Program-made: the position numbers and the translations under genes
Part shown: positions 1 to 11,478 of the stretch, in pieces
How the letters are laid out: each line of letters opens with the position of its first letter
Numbering within the stretch: the first letter of the stretch is position 1
From: Chelonoidis abingdonii
Lineage: Eukaryota > Chordata > Testudines > Testudinidae
Direction of reading: 5' to 3'
Length of the DNA: 64,000 nucleotides
NCBI RefSeq assembly: GCF_003597395.2
Contig: NC_133774.1
Location: 673,711-737,710 of the forward strand
The notes under the pieces: generated by a model
Told to the model about the DNA's origin: nothing
The model's database searches: none
The model's input: the letters and a program-made list of their open reading frames with translations, nothing else

Positions 1-156
1 TGGAGGGTCTGCTGGTCCCGTGGTTTCGGACTTCCCGTAAGCATGCCTGCGGGAGGTCCACCGAAGCCGCGGGACCAGCGGACCCTCCGCAGGCATGCCG
101 CTGAAGGCAGCCTGCTTGCCGTGCTTGGGGTGGCAAAATCCCTAGAGCCGCCCTTG
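1..156 (+). mobile_element. hAT-type MITE, left end off the window
   Basis: Matches the right half of the complete copy at 47346-47599 (GGAGGGTCTGCTGGTC..., GCTTGGGGTGGCAAAA) and ends in a degraded terminal repeat AGCCGCCCTTG. Confidence 0.75.
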
Positions 157-1314
157 GTTAGGACAAATCTGTACCCAATTACTACATCAGCTCCCGTCCT
201 TAGGAGATCTCGGGAAGCTCTGGGACCCTCTTCTCCCTGTTCACCAATGGACATCAACAGTGAGTGCCCCACTCTCCAGGGAACCAGGCCATCGGACTTA
301 CCTAGACGTGTGCAGTTCTTGTGAATGGCGACCAAGGACCAGCTAATGCTACATGTATCCCCTCTATATTAACTCTTGTTACTAGAAATAGCTGTGATTT
401 CATCACTGAAATTCTACTTACTGAGACACCCTTTTTAATCACCATAAGGCCTATGTGGTAGAGAACCGGCTTTGCCTCAGGGGGTCCTGTGCTTCCAAGC
501 AGTTAGGGTTTGCCTCAGAGGTTTGCTGTGACCCTCAATGTTGCTTTTCTCCCCAGGCAAGGGTTACAACTTACTGATCCCCCTTCATCATCGACTAGTC
601 AATGGGTTTGGTGTAAGAGCCCTCCTTAGTCCTTGTCTTCCTTCTCAGGGAGCATTTGTGTAGGGGGCTGGTTGAGGGGAACCCAGGCCTATCCTCTTCT
701 CCAGGTTCCAGCCCAAGGACCCAAACTGGCAACAGAACAGTTAGTTTTCCTGTACAACCAGAGCTATGGCCCTTCCCTGGGCTACGGCCCCAAATGGCCC
801 TGTAAGAGGTCACTGACTCACCTCCGCGGCACCTCCTGCTGGTCATCCCCAAATTAGCTCGATTCCAGCACTCGGAGCACCTCCTGTTGGCCAGTGTCTC
901 TCCTGCCTCAGGCCCCATGTCCCTCCCAGACCTGGTGCCCCCTACCTTGGGGTGCTACCCACACTCCGGCTCTCCCTTCCCTCCCTCTATGCCCACCTTG
1001 CCTCACTGGGTCCTGCCAGTAGTCACCAGACTGTGGTCTGAAATGGCCACTCATCAATGGTGAGGGGGGGATAGGACCAGCTGCCTCCTTAGGCCTTTAC
1101 CAAGGCCTCAGCCTGGGGAGTTGCCAGGCTGGAGCTCCCCAGCACTGCTCTGCATCAGGTGCTGTCATAAGCATAATTCCTAATTCTGAACTTAGAGTCC
1201 AAAATGTGGGTGCCTGCATGAAACCTCCAAGCTTAATTACCAGCTTGGATCTGATAGCGCTGCCACCAGCCAAAAATTCCAGTGTTTGGCTCTCTCTGGT
1301 CTCCCCAAAACCTT
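157..1314. other. No gene recognised; probable old repeat DNA
   Basis: Short overlapping frames only, no motif I can name. The part from about 1080 has the look of dispersed repeat sequence, but I cannot define ends. Confidence 0.4.
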
Positions 1315-1422
1315 TTCTAAGGGAGGACTCCACAAGACCGAATGCCCTGAGTCTTAACCACAAAGGGAAATTAACCCACGCTATGCCACTGTCTTCTCTT
1401 ACTTCCTACCCAGGCTTCCATA
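1315..1422 (+). repeat. 108-bp direct repeat, copy 1
   Basis: Identical to 1603-1710 (offset 288), beginning TTCTAAGGGAGGACTCC and ending CAGGCTTCCATA. Confidence 0.9.
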
Positions 1423-1602
1423 TTTCTTCCCCTCAACTGGGTTATCCCTGGAGATTACTGTACTTAAACTCCTTGAATTACAACAACAGAGAGGCAATTT
1501 ATCTTCCCCCCTCCTTCTTTTTCCCCCTCCCAGTTCTTTCCCTGAGAGAGACCGTAATCCTGGCACAGGGGATTTCTATCCCTTGAGCCTCACTTAGAAG
1601 AA

Positions 1603-1710
1603 TTCTAAGGGAGGACTCCACAAGACCGAATGCCCTGAGTCTTAACCACAAAGGGAAATTAACCCACGCTATGCCACTGTCTTCTCTTACTTCCTACCCA
1701 GGCTTCCATA
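1603..1710 (+). repeat. 108-bp direct repeat, copy 2
   Basis: Perfect second copy of 1315-1422. An ATGAATAAAC motif follows directly. Confidence 0.9.
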
Positions 1711-2809
1711 ATGAATAAACAGCCTTATTCAAAAAGAAATATAATTTAAACATCCCAGCAACTACACACATGTAAATACAAAAAAAACCAACAATAAAAG
1801 CCTATTGTTTTTCTACCTTTGTACTCACAACTTGGAAACTGAAGATTAGAAGCTTGAAGATAGAAAAATCCCCTCTCATAGCCGAGCGACAGACAAAAGA
1901 CACAGACCCAAACATTCCCTCCCTGAGCTTTGAAAAATCCAGTTTCCTGATTGGTCCTCTGGTCAGGTGTTTGGTTACCCCTTTGCAGGTGAAATAGGCA
2001 TTAACCCTTAGCTATCTGTTTATGACAGGTGCCCTGAGCTCCCAGGCAGCTAAGTCCTTCCTACTCCAAGGCTGGAGTGAGACTCCCAGTCTCCTGGCTC
2101 ACAGCCCTTTTATCAGGGCCAGCCGTGCCCTGATTGAACTAGCCACACCTGGGGCCAGCTACGCAGCCAGCCTCTTTCAGCTGCTCTTAATCCTTTTTCT
2201 CTTTGGGTTGCAGCCACAACCCTCTCCATGGGCTGCTTTTAACCCTGCTCTCCTGGAGTGGGGCAGCCACCCCACTACAGGCTCCTCCTAGGTACCTGAC
2301 CACACTTGTTCTCCTATGTCTTTTACTGTGCACCATCTTTCTCCCAGTCTTCCCCTAACCCACCCTCTTACTCCCAGCTCCTACCAGCCGGCCTTGCTGA
2401 AGGGGCTTCCTTTTAAACTAATCCCAGCCTGTTCGAAATGGGCTTCAGGGGATTTGATTAGCCTGTTTCCTTTGATTGCTTCTAATCAGTTCTTCATTGG
2501 TTCCAGGTGTCTTATGGAGTCTGCCTGACTTAATTGCTTCTAGCACCTTTGTGACTGTTGTGGGGCAGCCCCTGCCCTGGGCACTCAGGAAACAGACACC
2601 TATTCATCCAGCGTCCAGTGTGTTTTCCTTCGACCAGACCCCTGCACCCAACCGGTCTGGGTCTGTCACACCTGAGACTGAATTTGAAAAAATGACCTCA
2701 GCTGCTGCTGGGTGCACGTCCCAGATCCAATTTCATGCTAGCATTAGTGCTACTAGTTAGCTGTCACAACGGCTCCATAGTCAGATATTCTTGTAGCTGC
2801 ACTAATTCC
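1711..2809. other. No gene recognised; probable LTR-derived repeat
   Basis: Contains CT-rich blocks and CCACCCCACTACAGGC-like sequence, without an intact frame. Boundaries and class unknown. Confidence 0.35.
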
Positions 2810-4556
2810 CAATTGTGTTATACAATGTGCCACCCCTGCTCTTCCTGTTTGTTCTTTTCTGGACCCACCTGTATACATTTGACAAAACCAACTCCACTTT
2901 TCATCACTATTTGGTACTCTTCATTTTCAATACCCGCTGTCTCTTTTTTACCCCTACGTTTATACAATAACTCTAAATCACCTTTGGACATGAGGGTTTC
3001 CATCCATAACTAATTTTTCCCTGGCTCAAAGTTTTGACTTCATTCAGCCTTTCCTTGTCTTTCCTGCATCCACACTTTCATGTGAACAGCATGTGGAGGT
3101 CGACCATCGTGTGCTATTGTCACCTACTGAATTCTCAACAAGCCGCACAAATGAGTGTGGTACTTTCTCACTGCAGTTCCCATTAACTTTCACCCAGAAA
3201 GTTAAGTCCAGTAGTTTCATTTGTAGTGTAGCTGGCGATTCACTAGACGCTCTCTGTGATGTGCATATGGGGGTTGTGATAAATGCACTGCTCGCAATTC
3301 GGAGTGTATTGATTCAAGTTCTGATTTTGATCCTGACCTAAAAGCTTGGCAGCCAGAGTCAATAGCTGGTCTGATTAAGGTTCTGCATAGTACCAGCAGG
3401 GTTTGCTAATCCACCCCTGTTAGTCTCAGCAAGACTTTTAAGCAGGTTAATCCTTCCTGTACACTTATGCTCCACATAAGATCTTTGCAAAGTAATTTAG
3501 TATCAAATATGACACCTAAGAATTTGAACCTTGTAAGTGTGTCTGTTTGTTCTCTGTCCAGGTACCATTAACATTCCTTTGTAACTTTCCTTTCTGTACA
3601 GATAAGTCCCTTGGTTTTAGCAACAGAGAACTTCAAACTCTGGCATTTCCCCAGCTGGAGGTCTCCAGTAGAGCTTTGCTGATTCTCTTTTCTGCCCCAT
3701 AGTATTCCTGCTCTGAACCCACAGGGACCCGTCACCTGTGAACAGAGTGGTACCTACCCCAGCACTTACTTGTTTGGGGAAATCATTGATCAGGTTATTA
3801 AGTAAGGTTGGACTGATAACACTTCCCTGTGCTGCAGCATGTTTAATAGTATGTGTATTTGATGTCATTTTCCCAACTCTGTCCTTCATAGAATCATAGA
3901 ATCTCAGGGTTGGAAGGGACCTCAGGAGGTATCTAGTCCAAACCCCTGCTCAGAGCAGGACCTACTACTCAGAAATTCTCTAATCCACTCAGACATTCTT
4001 CCCCATCTCCCTAGTGCACCCACTTTGTCCAATAAGCCTTCCCTCCATAGCATATCATACCCCTTTTCAAAAGCTAGAATAGCTGCTCTCATTAAACCCT
4101 CATGCCTCAGACTTTTCATATTTCAGTTTCGAATTTAACACTGTGATCAGTGGTGCAGCTGCCTCTACTAACACCACTTTGCACCTTGTCCATACCACTG
4201 TGGTTTTCCAGACACTCACAGTTCTCTCCAGCCTTTCACCCAGACAGGGCGCAAGGGCTTTTGGTCTAAAAGTTTGCCTGGTTTTCATATTGGAATTACT
4301 GCCTCATGTTTCCACCTACCAGTGTCGCTCCTTTTCTCATATGGCGTTAAATAATTCCCGGAGAACCCTCACACTGCTGGCAGAGAGATGTTTAAACATG
4401 TTAGATATGTGCAATATCTGCTGTTATAATTCCCAGGGCTAAGTAGGAAAAACTACTGTCTGCTGCATTAAATCTAGCTGGAGTTTAAAACCACTACATT
4501 GTTTTAATCAATCAACTTTTCTAAGCATGCACTGTTTTATCAGTGTCACTGATTGG
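2810..4556 (-). pseudogene. Non-LTR retrotransposon (Jockey/I-like, not CR1), 3' half
   Basis: Reading the minus strand, broken frames show reverse transcriptase blocks: AFEKGYDMLWREGLLDK then WGRMSEWIREFL (4119-3960), QGSVISPTLLNNLINDFPKQ with a decayed FTGDGSLW catalytic box (about 3830-3720), and the TTPICTSQRASSESPATLQM segment (about 3290-3230) that follows RT in this group. Frames are interrupted by stops and by a 70-bp CR1 tail, so the copy is dead. The 5' half lies at 5895-6785 beyond a Penelope-like insertion. Confidence 0.7.
3888..3957 (-). mobile_element. 70-bp CR1 3' tail inserted in the LINE
   Basis: CATAGAATCATAGAATCTCA followed by GGGTTGGAAGGGACCTCAGG is the reverse complement of a CR1 end. 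It sits between the WIREFL and QGSVISP blocks of the LINE reverse transcriptase. Confidence 0.8.
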
Positions 4557-5894
4557 AAGTCAGTGGCAGTGCTATGGGTACCCGCATGGCCTCACAGTAT
4601 GCCAACATTTTTATGGCTGATCTAGAACAACGCTTCCTCAGCTCTCGTCCCCGAGAGTCCGCTACTCGACTTGTGCTACACTGATGACATCTTCATCACC
4701 TGGACCCACAGGAAGGAGGCCGTTGAGGAATTCCACCAGGATTTCAACAATTTCCACCCCACCATCAACCTCAGCCTGGACCAGTCCACACAAGAGATCC
4801 ACTTCCTGGACACTACAGTGCTAATAAGTGATGATCACATAAACACCACCCTATATGAGGACCCTACTGGCCGCTATACTTACCTACATGCCTCTAGCTT
4901 TCATCCAGGACACATCACATGATCCGTTGTCTAAAGCCAAGCCCTAGGATACAACTGCATTTACTCCAATCCCTCAGACAGAGACAAACACCTACAAGAT
5001 CTCAATCAAGCTTTCTTAAAACTACAGTACCACCTGGGGAAGTGAGGAAACAGATTGACAGAGCGAGATGAGTACCCAGAAGTCACCTACTGCAGGACAG
5101 GCCCAACAAGGAAAATAACAGAACAGCACTGGTCATCACATACAGCCCCCAGCTAAAACCTCTCCTGCACAACATCTATGATCTACAACCTATCCTGGAA
5201 AACAATCCCTCACTCTCACAGACCTTGGGAGAATGGCCAGTCCTCGCTTACAGACAGCCCCTGAACCTGAAGCAAATATTTGCCAGCAACTGCACACCAT
5301 GCCACAGAAACACTAACCCAGGAACCAATCCCTGTAACAAACCCCATTGCCTACTCTGTCCCCACATCTACTCTAGTGACACCATCATGGGACCCAACCA
5401 CACCATCAGGGGCTCATCCACCTGCACATCTAATAATGTGGTATGTGCCAGCAATGCCCCTCTGCCATGTAAAAGAATAAATGGACACAAATCAGACATC
5501 AGGAATGGTAACATACAAAAGCCAGTAGAGAACACTTCAATCTCCCTGGACATTCTATAGCAGATTTATAAGTAGCCATCCTTCAACAACAAAAACAGAC
5601 TTCAAAGAGAAAGTGCTGAACTGCAATAAATTTGCAAACGTAACACCATCAATTTGGGCTTGAATAGGACTGGGAGTGGCTGGCTCACCGGTTCTCCACC
5701 TGTAAGGTAACTCCCTTCTCTTCATATGTCAATATATATTGATGTCTGTATCAATTTTCACTCCATGCATCTGGAGAAGTGGGGTTTTTACCCACGAAAG
5801 CTTGTGCCCAAATAAATCTGTTAGTCTGTAAGGTGCCACTGGACTTCTTATTGTTTTTGTGGATACAGACAAACACAGCTACTCCCTGATACTT
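4557..5894 (+). pseudogene. Penelope-like element, RT and GIY-YIG remnants
   Basis: Begins within the SGTAMGTRMA block of a Penelope-type reverse transcriptase; then ANIFMADLEQRFLSS, a YTDD catalytic box in CYTDDIFITW (about 4670-4695), EEFHQDFNNFHP and QEIHFLDTTV. After several frame breaks come the Cys-rich linker (CTPCHRN, HCLLCPHIY), the KRINGHKSDIRN part of the GIY-YIG endonuclease, and a 3'UTR with CACGAAAGCTTGTGCCCAAA and TTAGTCTGTAAGGTGCCAC. Inserted in the minus-strand LINE. Inactive through stops and frameshifts. Confidence 0.85.
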
Positions 5895-6785
5895 GGTACC
5901 ATTTTATCAGTTGTTTTACTTCCCCACAAGTTGTTATGACTATTTAGATCACCACATACAATATATGGTCTTTTAGGATCTTCCCTATTTCTTGTTGCAC
6001 TGAACTTTCTAATTTCCCACATGGGTTATAGATATTATAAATCCTTAAAGAAAAATTACTTTTCTGCATTGGGATCTCAATCGCATTATGTTCTAGGCTT
6101 ATTCTTCATTCTCTACTGCTATGTAGTTTAATCTTTCCCTTATGAAAGTACAAATGCCACCTCCTCCTCCTAGTTTTTGGTCTTGCCTAAAGGCAGTATA
6201 CCCTGGAATTTTAAAAGAAAACTTTTCAACTAGCCATGTTTCCGGGATACACATGACATCTGGTTTAGATTTCAGTTCCTGGATATTTTCTTTTAGCTCT
6301 TGACTGTGCTATCAGACTGTGCTATCATTCCAACAAAAGACAAGACAGATTCTCATACTGGTCATATGTCACCATTAACTTCTTTCAAAATTGCACGGAG
6401 ACGGTGCATTGAGAAGTGGCTAATATGCAAGGATTTTTCCAGAGCCTTAGCTGTAATTTTCATTTTTTCTGATTTTTCCCCAGTTTGTGATATACAATTT
6501 ATCACAAACACAATTAACCTCTCTTTTTCATTACTAGTATATCACCGCCTATTCCTGCTGCAGTTTATCATGTTCTTTATTGAATGAGGCTGTGTATGCA
6601 GTTCCTCTTTCCTGTGCTGTCTCTTCCCTCTCCCCCTGGTGCTTTGAGAGTCTCTTTACAGCTTCCACATACCATATGTTATTAACAAATTTTGTCTTTT
6701 GTATCTTTTTTGTTTACCTTGCTGCAACACACCCTCTATACACTGGACTGGGATTACTGCTGCAGTTACTACATTGAACCTCTTT
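5895..6785 (-). pseudogene. Same LINE, 5' half with endonuclease domain
   Basis: On the minus strand near 5990-5930 a decayed apurinic-type endonuclease motif reads RPYIV, GDLNSHNNLWGS (frame-broken), as in Jockey/I-clade LINEs. With 2810-4556 it makes one minus-strand element split by the insertion at 4557-5894. Confidence 0.6.
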
Positions 6786-7945
6786 TCAGAGTGGTACCCG
6801 TGTTAGTCTGTGTCAGCAAAAACAACAAGGAGTCCTTGTGGAACCTTAGAGACTAAGATTTATTTGGGCATAAGCTTTTGTGGTCTAAAACCCACTTCAT
6901 CAGCTGCATGGGGTGGAAAATACAGTAGCAGGTATATGTACGCAGTACATGAGAAGAGGGGAGTTGCCTTCCCAAGTGGGTGGGGCGGGGGGGTCAGTGC
7001 TAACGAGACAATTCCATTAAAGTGGGCTATTCTCAACAGTAGAATACCAAGGGAGGAAAAAAATCACTTTTGTAGTGGTAATGAGGGTAGTAAGATGAGG
7101 CCCTGAGACATAAACCCTTGGTCTCAGAGGCCCGGTGTGAGGCCTGAGGCTTGACCTGAAGTAATGGTCAAGATGTTGCTAACATAAAGGAAAGTTAAGT
7201 TGTGAGCCAGAGGCAGGCCCTGCTCGCAGAAGTTGGCAAGATGGAGGCTGCTAAAAGAACGTGTGCCAGGACGGCACCAGAACAGCCTGGTATGAACACA
7301 TCCCACACAGATAACAAGGAACAGGCAGACCCAGCTGAAAGATAGGGTCCAAAGGACAATAGGATGGATAGACTTGTTTGTTCGAACCAACCGGTACCAG
7401 GAGCAAGACAGCACCCTGATGTGCAGAGGGGCTGCACCTCAATGCGTTCAGTGATGCGTAACTTGTTTGTACCTGTATAAGAATGTATCCCTGGGGTGAT
7501 GTCTTTGTCCGGCCGAGGGGGCAGTGGAAAGTCCTGCCACTGATTGAGCCAGTCCATTGTCAGGGAGCACTTATGTGCCAGCAGAACTGTAGACATCTGA
7601 TCTGGGGAGCTAGAGACTGTGTTTTGTTTGACAGTAAACCTGGCCAGGTGCCTTTGTACCTTATTAGAGGCTGTGGTCATTGGGCGGTTCGCTCGAGATC
7701 TGCTGCGCCAGTGACCTGCGCAGAGCCGGGGTAGTACACAGAGCGAACACACGCACGCAACCAACTGTTATCATCATTGAAAAGAGCAGCGCACCACACC
7801 GGTGACATCTGACGACAGCCCATTTCAAACAGCTGACAAGAAGGTGTGAGTAACAGTAGGGGGAAATTAGTTTTTGTAATAACCCATCCACTCCCAGTCT
7901 TTATTCAGGCCTCATTTGATGGTGTCCACTTTGCAAATTTGCATA
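6786..7945 (-). mobile_element. Penelope-like element 3' end split by a retroviral LTR
   Basis: 6786-7090 is the 3'UTR in reverse (TTAGAGACTAAGATTTATTTGG, AGCTTTTGTGG); 7813-7945 resumes with the end of the coding part. Aligned with the copy at 8310-9903, the break falls inside GTGGTAATGAGGGTAG/CCCATTTC. Confidence 0.8.
7091..7812 (+). mobile_element. Solo LTR of an endogenous retrovirus, family 2, inside the Penelope-like element
   Basis: About 720 bp interrupting the element above. Shares ACTTGTTTGTA...GTATAA, GGAAAGTCCTGCCA and CAGTAAACCTGGCCAGGTGCCTT-like blocks with 37525-38745 and 53690-54365. No internal viral genes. Exact ends and target duplication not resolved. Confidence 0.65.
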
Positions 7946-8309
7946 TTTTCACTGTTATTTCTTGTAACCCTTTGCCACTTCCTTCCTTTCACGTGGCAGC
8001 ACTTAACTTATATCTATTGTTCATACATTTATTCTTACCTAATTCAGCTCAGCTCTGTGTTTAAGGGCAGGGTGTAGTTACCCAGTTACATTACTAAGCT
8101 GTGTTGTGCTTTTGCATCCTTAGGCAAACCAGCCTTATGGTATCTGAGCTGTCCAAGTGAGGGCTGGATACTGCAGAGCACACAGTGTGGGGAAAGACTG
8201 GGAGTGGGTCAGGTGCCCCTTTGCTGGTTGGGAGGGAGTGGGGCTTTTAAAGTGTGTATTAATGTTTCAGTTTCAATTAAAATTTCCAAAAAGTCACTAA
8301 ATTGGCATG

Positions 8310-9903
8310 TTTCAGAGTAGCAGCCGTGTTACTCTGTATCCACAAAAAGAACAGGAGCACTTGTGGCACCTTAGAGACTAACAAATGTATTTGAGCATAA
8401 CCTTTCGTGGGCCCTCTTCATTGGATGCATAGAATGAAACTTATAGTGAGGAGGTATATATACATACAGAGACCATGAAAAGGTGGGAGTTGCCCAACCA
8501 ACTCTAAGAAGCTAATTAATTAAGATGCAATATTGTTGGCAGGAGGAAAAAAAACCTTTTGTAGTGATAATCAAGATAGCCCATTTAAGACAGTTTGACA
8601 AGAGGTGTGAGGATACTTAACATGGGGAAATAGATTCGATGTGTGTAATGGATCAGCCATTCCCAGTCTCTATTTAAGCCTAAATTGATTGTATCTAGTT
8701 TGCATATTAATTTAAGTTCAGCAGTTTCTAGTTGGAGTCTGTTTCTGAAGCTTTTCTGTTGCAAAATTGCCACCTTTAAATCTGTCACTGAATGGCCAGA
8801 GAGGATGAAGTGTTCTCCTACTGGTTTTTGAATGTTATGATTCCTGATGTCAGATTTGTGTCCATTTATTCTTTTGCATAGAGACTGTCCGGTTTTGCCA
8901 ATGTACATGGCAGAGGGGCATTGCTGGCACCTGATGGCATATATCACATTGGTAGATGTGCAGGTGAATGAGCCCCTGATGGCGTGGCTGATGTGATTAG
9001 GTCCTATGATGGTGTCACTTGAATAGATATGTGGACAGAGCTAGCATCAGGCTTTGTTGCAAGATAGGTTCCTGGTTAGTGTTTTGTTGTATGTTTGCAG
9101 CTTGCTGGTGAGTATTTGCCTTCACGGTTGGGAGCTGTCTGTAAGTGGAGGATCTGTGCCTGTACCCAAGGTCTGTGTGAGTTGGGGGATTGTTTCATAT
9201 AGCTGTGATTCGTTGGAACTGTTCTGGAGAGGTTTTAAGCTGGGGGTGCATTGAATAGTCAGTGGTGTTCTGTTATTTCCTTTTTGGTCTGTCTTGTATA
9301 GGGACTGCTGGGATTCCCGTTCTTCTCTGTCAATCTGTTCCTCACTTCCTCAATGGGTATTGTAGTTTTAAGAATGCTTGATAGAGATTTGTAGAGTGTT
9401 AATCTTCTGAGATCGGAGCAAATGCGGTGTATCCTAGGGCTTGCTAACAGACAACGGATCGTATGGTGTGTCCTGGATGGAAGCTGGAGGCATGTAGGTA
9501 TTACAGCAGTCAGTTAGTGTCTGATAAAGGGGTGTTTTAGTGATTACAACTCCTTAAGTCACAGTAGTGTAAAGGGAAATGGCGCCTGTGTGGATTGGTC
9601 CAGGCTGACGTGATGTGGAGTCGGCAAATATGTGACATCGGTGGAATTCCTCAAAGGGCTTCTCCCATGGTCCCAGATAATGAAGATGTCATCAATGTAG
9701 CGCAAGTAGAGTAGGGGCGTTAGGGGACGAGAGCTGAGGAAGCATTGTTCTAAGTCAGCCATAAAAATTTTGCCATACTATGGGGCCATGCGGGTACCCA
9801 TAGCAGTGCCACTGACTTGAAGGTATACGTTGTCCCCAAATATGAAATAGTTGTGGGTGAGGACAAAGTCGCAAAGTTCAGCCACTAGGTTATTTGAATG
9901 CTG
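8310..9903 (-). pseudogene. Penelope-like element with RT and GIY-YIG endonuclease
   Basis: Minus strand. RT part: VSGTAMGTRMAP, FMADLEQCFLSSRPLTPLLY and a YIDD catalytic box (RYIDDIFIIW, about 9700-9670). The best frame, 8947-8585, is the GIY-YIG domain: VIYAIRCQQCPSAMYIGKTG, then KRINGHKSDIRN and GEHF.LSGHS. The 3'UTR ends TTTCAGAGTAGCAGCC at 8310 in plus-strand reading. Penelope-like elements are retroelements of animals whose RT is fused to a GIY-YIG nuclease. 5'-truncated and frame-broken. Confidence 0.87.
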
Positions 9904-10361
9904 ATTGGGGTGTATTAGCCTGGGAAGGTGGAAGGGGAGTTGTGCTGGGACGGGCTGCACTGGGGAAGGGAGGATACCTGAACATGTAACCTGAGAACCC
10001 AGGAGGGGTGTTGGAGGCCAGGTGACATCTCTGCTCCAGAAACTGGACAAAGGACACAAAGGCTGGGGGTGGAGCCAAGAGGAGGCTGAGGGAGAGACTG
10101 GGGGGAGTTTCAGTTTGGAGCTGGCTGGGAAATGGAGGGGAGCCCTGACGAGGCTTGAGCTTCCCAACAGGGCGATCGCCTCCCTGGGGGCCCCAGATGG
10201 ACCTAACTAAAGGGGGTCCTGTTGTCTGTACCGGCAAGACCTGTTTTGGACTGTGTTCCCGTCATCTAAATAAACCTTCTGTTTTACTGGCTGGCTGAGA
10301 GTCAAGGTGAATCGCAGGAAGCCGGAGCTGCAGGGCCTTGTCTCCCCTACACTCCCTGACA
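9890..10361 (+). mobile_element. LTR of family 3, 5'-truncated
   Basis: Closely follows the complete copy at 44658-45148 from AATGCTGATTGGGG to CACTCCCTGACA, including GCCCCAGATGGACCTAACT and AATAAACCTTCTG. Its left side abuts the truncated end of the Penelope-like element. Confidence 0.8.
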
Positions 10362-11032
10362 ACTGCTGAGCTGGGCCTCCGGGTCACCAGGTCATCAGTC
10401 GCTGGGGTCTCCATTCTCCACGCCAGTGGTTGGGTCCCACGTTCCCTCGCCGGTCTTCTGTAACAGCAAACTCCCTTTCCCATCACCTCGTTAAACCAGT
10501 AACACCTGGGGAAACTGAGTCTCATCCCCTCTGCATGCAAACCCTACCCCCTGTAGGAAACAAGGAAACCTCCCCTCTTGTCACATCTCCTTTGCATGAC
10601 AATCGATCAGGGCCAGCTGGCTAGTTAGTAACTTTTGGTTCTATCTGAAGCACCGGGTTGCTGGGATTCCCAGCACCATTCAGCAGCATTACTGGTCACG
10701 CTCTAAGCAGTCACTGCCCTGGAAGACGCAAGGCAACAATCTGGGCAGGTAACTAGCAAATCCCAAGCAGCCAAGCAGAGCTCACACAATTTGCAGCTGA
10801 GGCTTGAGGCTTTCAGGGTCTGGTTCTGCCGCTCGCTGTCCCAGACCTGGCAAGCCAACAGGCGCCGCTGAGTTCCCTGGTGAGCATGGGATTTACCTGC
10901 TGTGCCCAGCTGAGTGCTATCTGGTTCCAGCTCCCGCTGAAAGGAGCTAGGCTGGACACTCACCAATGGCACCACAGATGGGATGTGCACAAACCCTCCT
11001 CTTTTGGCAACGGGACTCGCTGATGGATGAGA
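10362..11032. other. No gene recognised
   Basis: Only short frames; no motif or repeat family assigned. Confidence 0.4.
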
Positions 11033-11115
11033 GCGATGGGGGGTCAGGGCTTCTCGTGACATGCAGTGCTGGTGCAGCTGCACCCATGTGACTGGCTGTG
11101 CAGTTGTAGTGCACT
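11033..11115 (+). repeat. Inverted repeat, left arm
   Basis: About 80 bp whose reverse complement occurs at 12427-12505 (shared core GGTGCAGCTGCACCCATGTG). Probably arms of a palindromic DNA transposon. Confidence 0.7.
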
Positions 11116-11478
11116 AGGAGGTAGCTCAGGATGCAGGGAGGCAGTAGCTAGGGGCTGTGTGCAGAGAGGGGGTAGCTAGGGGCTGTGAGTGGACAGTGGG
11201 TAGCTAGGGGCTATGCACAGGCAGGGGGTAGCTTAGGATGCAGAGAGGCAGTCGCTAGGGGCTGTGTGCAGGCAGGGGGTAGGTTAGGGTGCAGGTAGGC
11301 GGTAGCTGGGGGCTATGCGCAGGCAGGGGGTAGCTCAGGATGCAGGGAGGGGGTAGCTAGGGGCTGTGTGCAGACAGCAGGTAGGTTAGGGTGAAGGGAG
11401 GAGGTAGTTAGGGGCTGTGTGTGGGCAGGGAATAGTTAGGGGCTGTTCACAGGTAGAGGGTAGCTCAGAATGGGGGAG
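11116..11478. repeat. G-rich minisatellite, degenerate units of about 55-60 bp
   Basis: Repeats of GGGGGTAGCTAGGGGCTGTG alternating with TAGCTCAGGATGCAGGGAGG. Lies directly upstream of the CR1 fragment. Confidence 0.8.

Noticed and set aside
8585..8947. GIY-YIG ORF as a bacterial or group I intron homing endonuclease
   Set aside because: It is joined to Penelope-type RT and a shared 3'UTR in several copies.
11116..11478. CRISPR-like array
   Set aside because: Units are contiguous degenerate tandem repeats without unique spacers in a vertebrate genome; the same holds for the other minisatellites.
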